DNA from: Adiantum capillus-veneris
Taxonomy: Eukaryota > Streptophyta > Polypodiopsida > Polypodiales > Pteridaceae
Assembly (NCBI GenBank): GCA_014529385.2
Contig: CM043947.1
Location: 128,385,391 to 128,449,390 of the forward strand
Reading direction: 5' to 3'
DNA: 64,000 nt
Positions 20,301 to 32,488 of this stretch are shown here, one piece after another (positions within the stretch are counted from its first letter, which is position 1; the number at the start of each line of letters is the position of its first letter). Both the position numbers and the translations under genes were made by a program. The notes beneath the pieces were generated by a model that worked only from the letters and a program-made list of their open reading frames with translations, was not told the DNA's origin and made no database searches.

Positions 20301-23085
20301 CTGACCACGAGTAATGATGTTGGCTTGAAGTTTTACACGTCTTCTTATCTACATGCCAACTATGGTAGTATTGCTCATGTTTTTGAAGTCTTTTCTAAAG
20401 AGTTTTATGATGGAGAGTGTCTTATGATTGGCCGCTCCATAAGTACTCTCACTAGACAAGAAGGACGGAGTGATCAAGAATTCAAGAAGATCAGGAAAAA
20501 GGCGTATGGCTATTTCTTGAAGGATGGACATTTATGGAAGCAACCGAAGCGCCCAGGAGGGTACCACAACGAATTATTTGCAACAAAGCAACTCAACAGT
20601 AGGTGATTAAAGAGTTTCAAGAAAATCTATGGGCTGGACACAGAGGAGTCTAGGCAACCTTTGTCAAGATTAAAGAATGATATTGGTGGAGAGGTATGTA
20701 CAAAGATGTGGTTCAATTTGTGGAATCATGCTTAATATGTCAACAATACTCTAATGTGCAACATAGAGATGGGTTGCATCCCACCTATCCACTGGCTATG
20801 CACTACAAATGGGTGGTGGACCTTATTACAATGCCAGCAGGAGTGTGGTAGATGAGATATATTGTTCTTTCCAAGGAAGATCTTACAATTCAGGTGGAAG
20901 GCAGGGCTTTGCGTACCAAAGCTACCAGTTCAGTATGCAGGTTTTTGCTAGAAGATGTTATCTCTAGGTATGGATGTGTTGGTAGAATTACTGCAGATAG
21001 AGGAGAGCTAGATGCAGATGAAGCTCAAGAGTTTTTTTCTTGTATGGGCAGTTAACTCGCCGGCACCACATCATATAATCCAGAAGGTAACAGAAAAAGT
21101 GAAAGAGGACATCCGCTTATTGTTAACACTAGTTTGGTACCAAAATAGGACACGTAAGTGTCCTTTTTTAACAAATTTAAATTAAATGCTACTTGCATTA
21201 GACAGTTTATTTAAGAAAACCCTCTTGATATTCTTAAATATGTTAGCTAGAGGGTCTTTTAAAAATATAACCTTGCATTTTAGAATCTACCATGATCAAG
21301 AACTATACTCATCAAGTTGACCCTCGTAAGACTGCGATTGATGGTTTTCAGAAATTGACTTTATAAGCTCAAGAAAAAATGAAGAGACCTTGTAGAAAAT
21401 TTTAGGTGTCTTTTTCACAGTTTTGCTGTAGATAATTGAAAGTTTCATGTGCAAAAAAAATGACTTGGGAGTATATAGAATAATGGAAAGTTCTATGTGT
21501 TTGATATAGCCATTTCAAGCATATCGTTGTATACAAAGAAAAATATGTTTTTGATGTATTTGTGAGTTTTAGAAAGTGATGCATTGCTTACCCTTTCCAT
21601 CTAGGAGTCAAGGTGGCAAATAGAAGGGCTTTGGTATGCAACAATTACTGGATTATTTTAAATATTCAAAACAACATAAGAGAGAACTTTGACATTTTCA
21701 TTCTTGAGACATAAGCATTCATAAACCTCAAATAATGTCAGATTTTCTATGTAGATCAACTAAATGTATCAAAGTACATAATACATACACAATTGGGGTG
21801 CCCAAAACCTGGTTTTAATGGTATTATGGAGAACTCAAGATTTTCAAGAGTTTTTCCATGATAAAAAATTCAAGATAGAGTTCAAGCAACAAGATTTAAT
21901 TGAGTTAGGGAGCCCAAAAAATATGTAGTTTCTTGGTTTCAACATATAAAGTCATTTGTAGTTGTCAAATTGCACTACAATAGCCCCAATTCCATGAGGG
22001 GAGCTTTGGAAGACCAAAATTATGCTCTAATTCAGTACGTGCTCAAGTATGAAATTATGTCTATAACTTGCGTGTGACTTGGAAACTTGTCTTTAAAGTG
22101 CATTCCATTGTTTTCTAACACTTGGATTTTATAAACATAAAAAGGGCCATCTCTACAAAAATATATAAGAATTTTATGATTTTTTTGGCAAAACGGCTTG
22201 AAATTTTACTAAAATTTATGACTTAGAACTTACCAGAATTCTATCCATACGGATTGTATTTTGACATGGGGAAAAATCGAGCGTTTTCTTTCCCTCATGA
22301 CCAACCTATGGTAGAAGCAAGGTATAAAAAACTTCTTTCTAGCTTGACAAATAAATTGCCAAAACTTGAAAGGAAAACAGGACACTTTAGTGTCTGAGGA
22401 CACTTAAGTGTCCAATTACAAAACTAGTGTTAAAGCTTTAGCAAAGGTGTGTGAAGGACATATTGGTGATTGGCCTAAACTCTTGCCATTTGCTTTATGG
22501 ACTGATCGCACTACACACAGTTCAGTTACAGGATTTATTCCGTTCGAATTGATGCATGGGCACAAACCCATTATGCCTACAGAGGAAGCAGTTACAACTT
22601 GGACCATAATTCCATGGGAGGAAGGTATGTCTACTGAAGACTTGCTTGCTCTACGTATTTTCCAGCTTGAGAGGCGTTAAGAGGATATTGAACATGCTAA
22701 AGAGAAGCTTAAGGAGGCCAGATTGAAGAACAAGGCAGCATTTGATGGAAAGCATAGACTACGACCACATGCTATCAAAGACGGTGATTGGGTACTTGTC
22801 TATGACAGTAGCCTGGAGAACCAATACTCTGCTATGCGAAAAATGGTTAAACGTTGGTTTGGACCATATGTGGTGCAACATGTTTTTGATAATGCGACAT
22901 ATCAATTATGTGAACTAGATGGAACTATGCTTAAGGTGCCTATTGGCAGGGAAAAGGATAAAACTGTTCAAGAAGCGAGAAGGCAATATTGTTCTTGAAG
23001 ATTCTCATTCAGATCCGCCTCCAGAGGCTCATGTTATGTATACATTAGATAATATGTCTGATGATGATTTTAATGAAGCTCATTA
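20300..23085 (+). pseudogene. Gypsy integrase split by a TTAA-flanked element
   Basis: In order: an N-terminal spacer (SFEDEEEM, 20275), the H2C2 zinc-binding region (ENLWAGHRGV and CLICQQYSNVQHRDGLHP, 20615-20790), the core with catalytic Asp residues in YKWVVDLITM and ITADRGELDADEA, and YNPEGNRKSERGHP carrying the Glu. Then comes the insertion 21127-22429. The frame resumes exactly as KALAKVCEGHIGDWPKLLPF, followed by GFIPFELMHGHKPIMPTEE and the tail WFGPYVVQHVFDNATYQL. Stops at 20604, 20650, 20848, 21053 and 22678 (approximate) show decay apart from the insertion. A final Asp-rich tail (DNMSDDDFNEAH) ends near 23085. Confidence 0.85.
21127..22429. mobile_element. 1303-bp TIR element flanked by TTAA
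   Basis: The element starts CACTAGTTTGGTACC and ends with the inverse ...AAACTAGTG. TTAA sits on both sides (21123-21126 and 22430-22433). Removing the element and one TTAA restores the gypsy integrase frame across the site. Just inside each end are palindromes of the type GGACACNTAAGTGTCC (perfect as GGACACTTAAGTGTCC near 22398). TTAA duplication is typical of piggyBac; a two-base TA duplication with one extra terminal base on each side would fit equally well (mariner-like). No transposase frame is present, so it is non-autonomous. Confidence 0.85.
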
Positions 23086-23904
23086 AGTGCAATTGGCATA
23101 GACCGGAGGCTGTGCAGGTTCAGAGGGGGTGAATGTCGTGCAGCTCCTCTCCCATGCAAAGAAATATGCCAGAAAAATGCACATCAAGTTTGTTTGAAGC
23201 TTATATGTTTAATGAACAGTGATTAAGGGCTAGTTGCAGACCGAGTACAATGCTGAATGTATGTCAAATGTGGCTGAAAGGGCCAAAACATGCCCTAATG
23301 ATGTTAAAAAGTGTTATGCTTGAAGTGAACATGGATGGGGTATTGTGCCCTAGAACTGCAGTGCTCGATGTGCTCTACCGGTCTGTCATTACGGCTCGTC
23401 AATCGGAGCTACGGATAAGAAGTTATGTCAATTTTAAGTTGAGTCGGTAGCAGATTCGTAATTGGGCAACTGCAGCTGAGGAGATAGAGTTGAAATGAAT
23501 GCATGGGCTTGAAGTGATCACTTTGTGTAGGGCGCTGGTCTTTTCAGATCGGTGATCGGATTTATGGTTGCCAAGTTATTGGTGGCTGTTAAAGATTTAC
23601 CGGGGGCCGGTTTCGTACCAACCTGGTCCGCTCGATCAGTGTGCCATCTGGGAATTTTACAGCCTCGGAAAGGTTTGTATGCATTTTATGCAGTTTTAGA
23701 AGTCTAAAGATGTTAACGGCTCATCAGACCGAGTTCAAGTTCATGAGATAATATGGCTTGAGACCAGCATCAGCTGCCGGCACAGTTGAGCATGATGAAT
23801 TTTGGAATCTGGATGATATTGTCAATCAAGGGCTGCTTTGGCTGGTATGTCACTCCAAACAATGATTTGGCCGATGCGTATACCAACTCTGGCGCCTTCA
23901 CAAA

Positions 23905-24090
23905 AGCATGATGTGTATGCCAAATATGATGCCTTATTTTTGCGGATCAAAGCTTGATCGATTCCGCATGCCAAATAAAGTGCCTTTATGTATGCCAAAT
24001 GGGGTGTCCTTGAGGGGAACTAGAGCAGACATGCTTGGCAATGCTTTGGTCGACATGAAGCTATGCATGCCATATGGTATGCCCTTTAAG
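23905..24090. repeat. ATGCCAAAT-type short repeats
   Basis: The phrase ATGCCAAATATGATGCC and variants (ATGCCAAATAAAGTGCC, ATGCCAAATGGGGTGTCC, ATGCCATATGGTATGCC) recur four or five times within the LTR, at 30-90-base spacing. Confidence 0.5.
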
Positions 24091-24678
24091 GGCCGCCCAC
24101 CGCCCAAATAAAACCCAAGTGGCCGCCCAAGAAGGTAAGCCGGCCGACCAAAGGGCCACCCATTAGGAGCTTTAGTGGGAAAGCAAAGGAAAAGAAAGGG
24201 CATGACGTGGCGTGGCAGCGCGTAGAGGGCGCAGGGAAGGTGAACAACGCTCGCGCTAGTCAATGCGCGCCTCAAATACCCTCGCTGTAGAAACGAAAGA
24301 GACTCAGAAGGTCATTGCGCTCATTTTTGGAGCTATTCCTAGCGGATTTCGTGCTGCTGGAAATCGGCCCTTTCACGTCACCAAGGGAAGGGACCCATTA
24401 GTGACGTCGCTAATGGGTGTCGCTTTTTTTAGCAAGAAAAAAGGTAGCATGCAACCTACAAAAAAGAGGGGAATCATGTGATTTTCTCTCTCTTCACCTC
24501 ATCATCTTGTGGAACCTCCTCACCTGGGGATTGAAAGCTCCTAAGCTCTAATTTAACGGCTTTTAATCTCTCATAAGCGAGAATTCTATTTTTCCTTAAG
24601 CAATCCAAATATCTCGAATTCATGAATCAAAAGCTCTCAACATCAAGCCTAAGCCTCTCGAACTCCATAACCTAACCT

Positions 24679-24970
24679 CATAAGCCATCATAAACCTCTC
24701 TAACTCCATATTCTTAACCTCTTAAGCCAAGATGCTTAGCTTAATTGAACCCTTAATCAAGCTAATCCTAAACCTCATAAGCCATCATAAACCTCTCTAA
24801 CTCCATATTCTTAACCTCTTAAGCCAAGGTGCTTAGCTTAATTACGCCCTTAATCAAGCTAATCCTAAACCTCATAAGCCATCATAAACCTCTCTAACTC
24901 CATATTCTTAACCTCTTAAGCCAAGGTGTTTAGCTTACTTGCGCCCTTAATCAAGCTAATCCTAAACCCC
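24679..24970. repeat. 97-bp tandem repeat, three copies
   Basis: CATAAGCCATCATAAACCTC begins at 24679, 24776 and 24873, with a partial fourth at 24970 (spacing 97 each). Copies differ by only a few bases, so the array is recent. It lies in the gypsy LTR candidate. Confidence 0.9.
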
Positions 24971-25432
24971 ATAAACCAAACCTCTCTTAGCTCTCTGAGC
25001 TGATTCCCTAAACCCAACTAAAGCTTCAAAGCCATCATTAGCCTTTCGAATCCTCAACCTTGAACCCCATAATCCATTCGAATCTTATTCTAAACTTGAT
25101 TAGCCATTAAAATCCTCAAGCTTAACTTCCATTTAGCCATCCTAAACTTGCTTGAAGCCCATTAACCATTCGAATCGGAAAGCAGAAGGCAGACTAAGCA
25201 GAACATCTTCACCTTCTTGTTTAGCACCTGGATTAAGCTAGGTTTCTTCTTGTAAGGAGCATTTAAACCTCCATTAGTGTTTGATTCAACATGGATTCTG
25301 TCAATTAACTTGGAAATTAGACAGACTAATTGTTTTAAACTCTATTGTCGTTAATTACGTTTGCTACACCTTTTTTCCCCGCACCTCTCATAGCCAGGGG
25401 CCCAGTGCCTTCCCGGCTCACCTTTCGCACAA

Positions 25433-25640
25433 TTATCCCGCGACAGCGTGACTACAAACTAGGGGTAGTTGGGTAAGATCACCGAGCAAGAGAACACATT
25501 TGTTGTTGAAGAGATCTGCCAATGTATTCCTTGTTACGTTGACATTTAGTCTTACAATAAGGTAAAAGGTTGTTTGGATGAACATGGATAGCTCATCTAT
25601 AATTATAATATCTGCCCCTTTTTTTTCCAAATATCACTCA
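25433..25640 (-). pseudogene. PIF1-like helicase scrap (Helitron type)
   Basis: The minus-strand frame reads ADIIIIDELSMFIQTTFYLI and, later, CVLLLGDLTQLPLV. These match the Walker B region (DEx) and the following GDxxQLPPV motif of PIF1-type helicases, which plant Helitrons carry. An A-run precedes it on the minus strand. No Rep endonuclease or other helicase motif is visible nearby, so only a fragment remains. A host PIF1 gene fragment is the alternative. Confidence 0.6.
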
Positions 25641-25659
25641 TCGGTGTCACGCATAGAGA

Positions 25660-26090
25660 GGGGTTACTATTGATTCATGGTTGGTATCAATGTATTTTAG
25701 ATGCAACCCTGCTACGTCTTGTTGTTCCCACTCCGATGGAAAAGCACCAAATGATAATACAGAAGCGAGAAGAATAGGAGTGTCTATTTCATTTGTCTGT
25801 CGACCTTGTTTATCGCTATATATGTGAGGTATGTCGCCGCGTGCAGGAGGGACATATTTCTAGATTGTGAGCAAAGATGTCAGATTGCATGCTCCAATCT
25901 TTATAAAACGCAGTAATAATTTTAAACCTTGACCTAGCATATGGACGGTAAGCTAGTTTCAAGTTGGTTGCAGTTTTCTCCCTAGCTTATTGATACTTGG
26001 ACTGTAATCTTCTAGGTCTTCAGAGCTTCATACTAACACCTAATATGAGAGAAAGGAGGACATATATAGTATGATATCAATTATTTCAAC
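25660..26090. other. Unassigned stretch next to the helicase scrap
   Basis: No coding frame recognised on either strand. Confidence 0.35.
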
Positions 26091-26093
26091 ACC

Positions 26094-26662
26094 TAGTATG
26101 GTATCAATTATTTAGAGCTAAAGTAAAGATGCACAAGGTGAATTCACAACTGTGATACATCACATGCATTCACTATTGTGATACATCACATGCATTGGCT
26201 AGCAACCGCATGTAAAGAGTTGTGTGTGTAACTAACATGTGCAGAGATCGACATCAAGTGTATAGTCTCGAAAACTAGATCCAAATAAACCGAAGTAAAG
26301 GAAGTAATGCAAAAAATTCTAAAACAAGCAAATAGATGAATCATAATTGACCTGCAACAATAAATGAGGTGCTTTATCTAGTATGGTATCAATTATTTAG
26401 AGCTAAAGTAAAGATGCACAAGGTGAATACACAAATGTGATACACCACATGCATTCACTATTGGAATATATCACATGCATTGGCTAGCAACCACATTTAA
26501 AGAGCTGTGTATGTAACTAACATGTGCAGAGATCAACATCAAGTGTATAGTCTTGAAAACGAGATCCAAATAAACCGAAGTAAAGGAAGTAATGCAAAGA
26601 ATTCTAAAACAAGCAAATAGATAAAGCATAATTGACCTGCAATAATAAATGAGGTGCTTTAC
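26094..26662. repeat. 285-bp tandem duplication
   Basis: The unit starting TAGTATGGTATCAATTATTT begins at 26094 and again at 26379 and runs to about 26662. The two copies differ by scattered substitutions only. A short precursor phrase (AGTATGATATCAATTATTTC) precedes the first copy at about 26068. A shorter internal repeat (TGTGATACATCACATGCATT) occurs within each unit. Confidence 0.9.
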
Positions 26663-27085
26663 TAACCTGCAATGTTATACTGCTGCTTTTTTATTCTCTA
26701 ATCTACAGGCCAATTTTTGAGTCGAGCTACAACAAAGCAATGTGAATAGTTAAACATATCGTCTTGCAATGAAATGTCATAGATTGAAAGTGCAAAGTAT
26801 ACAGTGCAGAGGTGCCATACAAAAGTATGGTGGAGCGTTGGCACTGTGGTCTCTCCAAAAAATTATAAGAAACGGAAGCTGTACCCTGCCCCGTAGCATT
26901 TATGTGTTGCACCAAGCAAACGCATGCGTGTGAGATTGGATGCAGATAACGCTTGCAGTGTTGTCGAGATGGAGATGTGCTTGTGCAATTGGATCGTGTA
27001 GTGTTGTGAATATATGTCCTCCCTACCATATACACAACACGCAGATGTAACTTTATGTTCTATGTCCTCTGATCAGTATTACCTT

Positions 27086-27109
27086 GTGTGTGTGTGTGTG
27101 TGTGCATGC

Positions 27110-27140
<31 letters not shown>
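27086..27140. repeat. (TG)n microsatellite with GCATGCG interruption
   Basis: Two TG runs separated by CATGCGTGCG. The overlapping frame is a repeat product. Confidence 0.9.
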
Positions 27141-27141
<1 letters not shown>

Positions 27142-27928
27142 ATTGTAAGCTTCTTTAATCAGCAATTATGTCTTCTTGCCATAGAGACAGTGTACTCAAG
27201 CTCGTCACAACCAATTGTAAAAGATCTATTGATTCCTTTGACAACAATCTCATTTTCAAGAGCAATAGATTTGTTTTCTATATTGAACGTCTACTTTTGA
27301 ACTTCTATTAGTCCCGTGCTTTGAGCAGTAACGAGCAAAAAACAGCTCTAAAGATTCATCAATTTTGGGTCTCCAATAACCACTTTCCACCTGCAGGGAG
27401 GCTCAATAGCCATCCACTAGAAACTAATATCTCTAGTCAAAACATGCAACTTGAAGGATCTCAAGGTGCGATTCCTCCAAAACATGAAGAAGTCGGTGCT
27501 TACGCAACAGGGGTACTAGTAGTTCTGTTAATGATGCAATTGAGGTGGCGACATGAAGCCTGCGAGAAATCTAGCCCAACAAGATTCCATATGTTCAGTC
27601 CAATCGATGTCGCCACCACCACCCCATGTGGCCAACTCTCCTTCTCAAGTCCTGGCGGCCCTCCAATCCACAATACCCCAGCCAACCCCTTTGTTGAGAC
27701 AACCCTCCTCTAAGTTTTGCCGATATAATGGATCTTATATGCTAAGCCAGTAAGAGATGTAAAGAAAGCTAGCTCGTCTCTACAAGAAAACCGAGATAAG
27801 ATGCAGCATCATGAGGAATGTATTTGCAGAAGAGGACACTTGGCACACAGCATATATGATATATTGAGTGTATAACTATTTTTTTTTTAATCTTGAGGTT
27901 GCAAAATGCATTCGACAGTAGACAAACT

Positions 27929-29149
27929 TTATCCAATCCTCTTGACGTTGAAATCGGTTCCGCACTCCGACAATATATTAACAACAGTATGGCTTGCGCT
28001 ATGGAATGTTAAGTCGTTGTTGGTGATAATTACACTTGATCTGTTCGGCATACTATAGTTGCTATACGGGGTTTCTACCTCAACCGCCTGTTGCACAAAA
28101 GACCTTTGAGAAGATGTGAATAGATTATCACTACCCGCCCTGGAGTAGATTTCCTCCAAGGAAAAATGAGGGTTTGTGTTGGCTACAATACCAAACTGAT
28201 GTTTGTCATCTGCAGCCACATTTGAACTTGATCTGATAGTTGTTGCGTACATGGACCTTTGTTCATAGGAGTTGCCACCGAATCATGGTTATTAGCAAGA
28301 GAAGCTCTTTACAGGCCGCAATATTGGCCATATTGTCTATAGAGTTTCTGCTATCCCACCCAGTTGTTGAATGGACAATAGTGAACTGCTCATGGAGGCT
28401 AATAGGTGCTCCACAAATGCCATAACTCCGCAATCCGTGTTTGTCAACTTCTCCAGCATCAAATCTCTTTGTGTGGAAAAAAGAATTAGCTTCTGCTTCT
28501 TCTCTTTGACTATTCTTTTGATCCTGATCAGTATCGTAGGTACCTGCATGATTTACTACTTGACTTCGGCCATTGCAATGCTTTTGCATCTCCTTGGAGC
28601 TACACATTAACCAATTCCCGCGGACACCAGATTCTGCACTGAATTGTTCATGAGAGAGATGTTTCTATTTATCTGTAGATTGTTCCCAAATGCTTGCCTC
28701 ATCAAATTTTTAGATAGTCTATCAACAGAGTTGGAAAAGGAGTGCGATTGAAGCCAATGGCTCATCAGACCATCAATTGTACTAGTGGCAATATTCCCCA
28801 ATGCCTTTCTCTCGACATTGACTTGTCTGCCACTAATCCCCTCACACACTCTGCTAAAAGTGCAAGCAGCTAGCACTGAACCCATTGGATTATAATTACT
28901 TGAGGATAACCATCATAGGCTTTGGTGTGATTGATCCTGCTAAGATTTTATGCGCTCATGTCCACTTTGATGTTTACTCGTTTCATTTCTTCTGCCTCTA
29001 CTGTCTGCATCGCCAACAGCCTGATAGCAATGAGTGTTGGTGATTCTTTTATTAAAATCTGATATTTTCTGTTTCAGTAGCACTAGAACAGACCTCTTCC
29101 ATGGGTTGATCGCATGAAATATCTGAGTGCTCATCACGTTGGCAAGCAT
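27929..29149 (-). pseudogene. Decayed coding-like stretch of unknown identity
   Basis: Four minus-strand frames follow one another: 29149-28940 (MLANVMSTQIFHAINPWKRS...), 28885-28607 (MGSVLAACTFSRVCEGISGR...), 28607-28263 and 28252-27929 (ending LSECGTDFNVKRIG). The first two are in the same frame, separated by two stops. Composition is balanced (Ser, Asn, Gln, Arg) without low complexity, which is unusual for this window. I recognise no domain, signal peptide or membrane segment. It could be a decayed host gene, a fragment captured by a mobile element, or chance. PIF1 scrap 2.3 kb away makes Helitron capture conceivable. Confidence 0.25.
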
Positions 29150-29537
29150 TCGAAGTACTCTTTAGCTTGATGATCTACAACTGCAACGCAGCTACAACAC
29201 AGAGTGCGCTTTTTATTTTATTCACCTGGTAGCTTTTCACCGGTGAAGTTTTTTTTATTTAGAGTTTTTCATGGCAGCAATGTTTTTTTTTAATTTAAAT
29301 CTAATGCCATGTGTGGCTGCTGCATTAGTTAAGAAAAAAAAAGCCTTGGTCTCACCAAGTAAATAAAGTTAGAAAAGTTAGTAAAGCTATAGAAGCTATT
29401 GTTTTGAAAAAACGGGTGGGTAAGCACTGGAAAAGAAGGTGATAAAAGTAGTGGCTCCAATTACCTTAATGGGGCATATAGTGTGCATAGAGCGTTCGTC
29501 AGTCTCGACTGCACAAAAATTGTGTGTGTGTGTGTTT

Positions 29538-29657
<120 letters not shown>

Positions 29658-29829
29658 TTATATTGAACGCCCTCAAAAGGCCTATGAGACCAAACTAAGA
29701 CAACCTTTGTGAATGTAATCAAACGTCTAGGTGCCAAAAGTGAAATGAAAGACTAAACTAAAAGACAAAAATTGTTGCACCCAAAAAAAGGAGGTAAAAT
29801 GAAAAATTAAACTAAAAGACAAAAATCAT

Positions 29830-30260
29830 TAGACTAAAACAATATTGTGCTAGAATAGTCAAATAGTCCTCATCCTTTGATGGAGCCTCCGTTGATGTCT
29901 AAGGATGCCCTTCACTAGGTCTTGTCCTAGAAAGTATTGCAGCGATTGCTGAAGAGTCGTACTAGGTGTCTCCCATATTGTGCTAGAATAGTCCTCATCC
30001 TCCTTGATGTCTGAGGATGCCTTACACGAGGTCTTGTCCTAGAGAGTATTGCATCGGTCGTTGAAGAGCCATACTAGGTGTCTCAGAGATCGTGCTAGAA
30101 TAGTCATCATCCTCCAATGGAGCCTCCCTTGATGGCTGAGGATGCCATGCACCAGGTCTTGTCCTAGAAATTATTGCATCGATCACATAAGAGCCGTATT
30201 GGGTGTTTCCCATATCGTGCTAGTATGGTCATCATCCTCCGATGGAACCTCCATCGATGT
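29830..30260. repeat. 112-125-bp minisatellite, about 3.5 copies
   Basis: AGGTCTTGTCCTAGA recurs at 29917, 30029 and 30154, and GTGCTAGAATAGTC-type phrases recur in step. The third spacing is longer because one copy keeps an extra AATGGAGCCTCC-like segment. Confidence 0.85.
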
Positions 30261-30350
30261 CGTGGTCGCCCTCCTAGATGTGGGCTGCATCTAGCTCTCC
30301 AAAGTGTAATGGCTCTGACTATGGTGGGCAATGTATGTGCGTATGTGTCT

Positions 30351-30354
<4 letters not shown>

Positions 30355-30418
<64 letters not shown>

Positions 30419-30495
30419 GCACTAATTGCAAGAGATCTCAATTTTGTATCTTGTAAATAGGAAGACTCTGTCTTTGCTCCAACATCAAGTTAATG

Positions 30496-30529
<34 letters not shown>

Positions 30530-30606
30530 GCACTAATGGCAAGAGATCTCAAACTTGTATCTTGTAAATAGGAAGACTCCATCTTTGCTCCAACATCAAG
30601 TTAATG
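30355..30606. repeat. (GA)n plus a duplicated 112-bp unit
   Basis: GA runs at 30355-30416 and 30499-30528 are each followed by the same unit (GTGCACTAAT.GCAAGAGATC ... ACATCAAGTTAATGA). The pair is a tandem duplication that includes the microsatellite, whose length differs between copies (about 31 against 15 repeats). Confidence 0.85.
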
Positions 30607-30609
30607 ATT

Positions 30610-31830
30610 GTTGGCCAATATTCGTGCATATTAATTCATGTTTTAGTATATGTTTAGTTAATGAGAAAACTTATATAATATCATGAATGTTGAAAGAACC
30701 AGAACATCAAAAGTAATGCAGGTAGTGGTAGGTATGATAGAAAAAAAGAATGTGATAGTCGACATGTTGGCAGAAGTCGCGGAAGGGATGACGGTTACAA
30801 AATGCATACTGGTGGGAAGGTGATGGAACAATGCAAGGGTGGTCTAGCAGCCGATTCATCCAAGATTGTGCATCGATACAGATGACCAATAGCAAAGGTA
30901 CACTTACATTCCCTGTTTTGATTTCCTCTATGTGATCTCAAAAGTTCTTAGATTACATAATGTATACAAAAAGCAATGAATTTATATCATTTTTATTGAT
31001 GAAAAGATTTTAGATGAAGGTGACAAGGACTTCTTATGCCCAACAAAAGGACACACATACAATACACCAAGACATGGATGCATGTCTTTATAAACCATCG
31101 GTAATAAATTCTTCCTTGTACAATTATAATATTTTTACTATAAAAAGTCCCTCCAACATTGGAGGAGAAGCATAAGCCCCCCTTCAACACTGAAGGGGAT
31201 AAAAGTGGCAGGGGAAGGGCACGTTCTCTAGCTATGAAATCTTTATAAATGTGGAGAATGGTGACAACTTTACACTATACATACGTATGGTTTTTGCTCT
31301 TTTTTTTCCAAGCACAAGCATCACAAATGCATGAAATGCATCTCGTTTCATTTTTATTATAATGTGAAAATGTTTACATCCATACATCTTTTAATGCAAA
31401 ATCTCATTTCTGATGCGACGTCATGGAGTTTGTGTGGCAAAATCTTTGAGGAGAGATTCTATAAAGCCATCATCACGAGCTATGCCACATGGAAAAATCC
31501 ACACCACTATCACTTTTTACTTCTTACCATAAACATAGTGAAGCAATCAAGGCACACTAGTTTAAAAGAGAGAGAGATTTCTTTGTTGCCTTCCATAGCA
31601 GCACAATTGAGAGAGTGAGAGTGAATATGTTTAGTTTACATATGTATGGTTAAAGTTAGTTGGTTTGGGCTGATTGTAATTGTGAGTGATTTGAGAGACA
31701 CAATCTCAAATGAAGAAAATGAGTTACTGCTACTACTACTGAAGCCGAGAAATGATCTTGTGGTATAATCCTTAATGACTTGAAAAATACCATCCTTTCA
31801 ATATGTAAGAATGCAAAATTTGCTAGTGTG
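30610..31830. other. Unassigned stretch
   Basis: No convincing coding frame, RNA gene or repeat on either strand. Confidence 0.4.
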
Positions 31831-31879
31831 AGCTATCTGTGAGAACCTGCCATGTGATTGGCACCTTGGAAACAACACT

Positions 31880-32488
31880 TGATAGGGGTTTGTGAGTTTG
31901 TGATGGTGAGAGCCGGGAGATGTTCCCGTGGGATTCTCTTGCAAATTGAAGCATGATCCATCATCTATAAAAGACCCTCTAGGAGTTGCGGAAAGCTAGG
32001 AATGTGTGCCTAGAGTCAGTACCAGTCTAGAGGTTAGAGGATTTGTCAATGTGGAAAGTGTCTTCCTTCTTCTATAAAATACCCTTGTGGAGTTGAGGAA
32101 TCGCCAGTGGCATGTGCCAGGCCCAGTACCAACTCCAAAGGTTAGAGATGAGTGTGAATGTTATTTGGTATGTGTCTGGGTGTTTCCCTCTTTTGTAAAA
32201 GACCACGGGTGATGGTGCTTGGATGAGGGTTGATGTTTCTAGGTTATCTCTTCTGTAAAAGATCCGCCAGACAGCCGGTGGCACAATGGAGTATTCACAA
32301 GCCAATGATATTGCAGTTGAGTGTTAGAAGGGAGTTTTGATGTGAATTGGTTCTTGGTGTGGGTGGTGTGGTGAGCAGTTCGAGAATTTGTTTCCAGCTA
32401 GTGAGCTGGTGGTGCCCTTGGTGTTTTGAGTGGTTTCAAGTTGTGTGGGGAGTCTCGCTATAGAGTATTTGACTGCTCTCTAGCATGC
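31880..32488 (+). repeat. Copy 1 of a ~600-bp dispersed repeat
   Basis: This segment matches, in reverse orientation, 42915-43345. Shared phrases include TTAGAAGGGAGTTTTGATGT, TGGTGTGGGTGGTGTGGTGA, GGTGTTTTGAGTGGTT and GTAAAAGATCC.CCAGACAG. A TATAAAAGACC/TGTAAAAGACC motif recurs inside it at about 31967, 32072, 32195 and 32259. It ends at about 32488 where copia gag begins, so a boundary or deletion junction lies there. It may be an LTR of an unidentified family. Confidence 0.6.

Larger units (their letters stand above)
23130..25290 (+). mobile_element. Probable long 3' LTR of the plus-strand gypsy element
   Basis: Right after the pol end, the purine tract CAGAGGGGG (23121-23129) meets TGAATGTCG, the usual polypurine tract and LTR start. 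The following 2.1 kb has no genes, a locally GC-rich part (24050-24300) and a 97-bp tandem array. The LTR 3' end is not clear; a CA near 25290 (TTGATTCAACA) is only nominal. The matching 5' LTR is missing. Confidence 0.5.

Noticed and set aside
23934-24275. 113-codon minus-strand frame
   Set aside because: It is produced by the ATGCCAAAT-type repeats and GC-rich LTR part; the repeated peptides reflect the DNA repeat.
24263-24481. 72-codon plus-strand frame in the LTR region
   Set aside because: No domain and a composition like its non-coding surroundings; it sits inside the inferred LTR.
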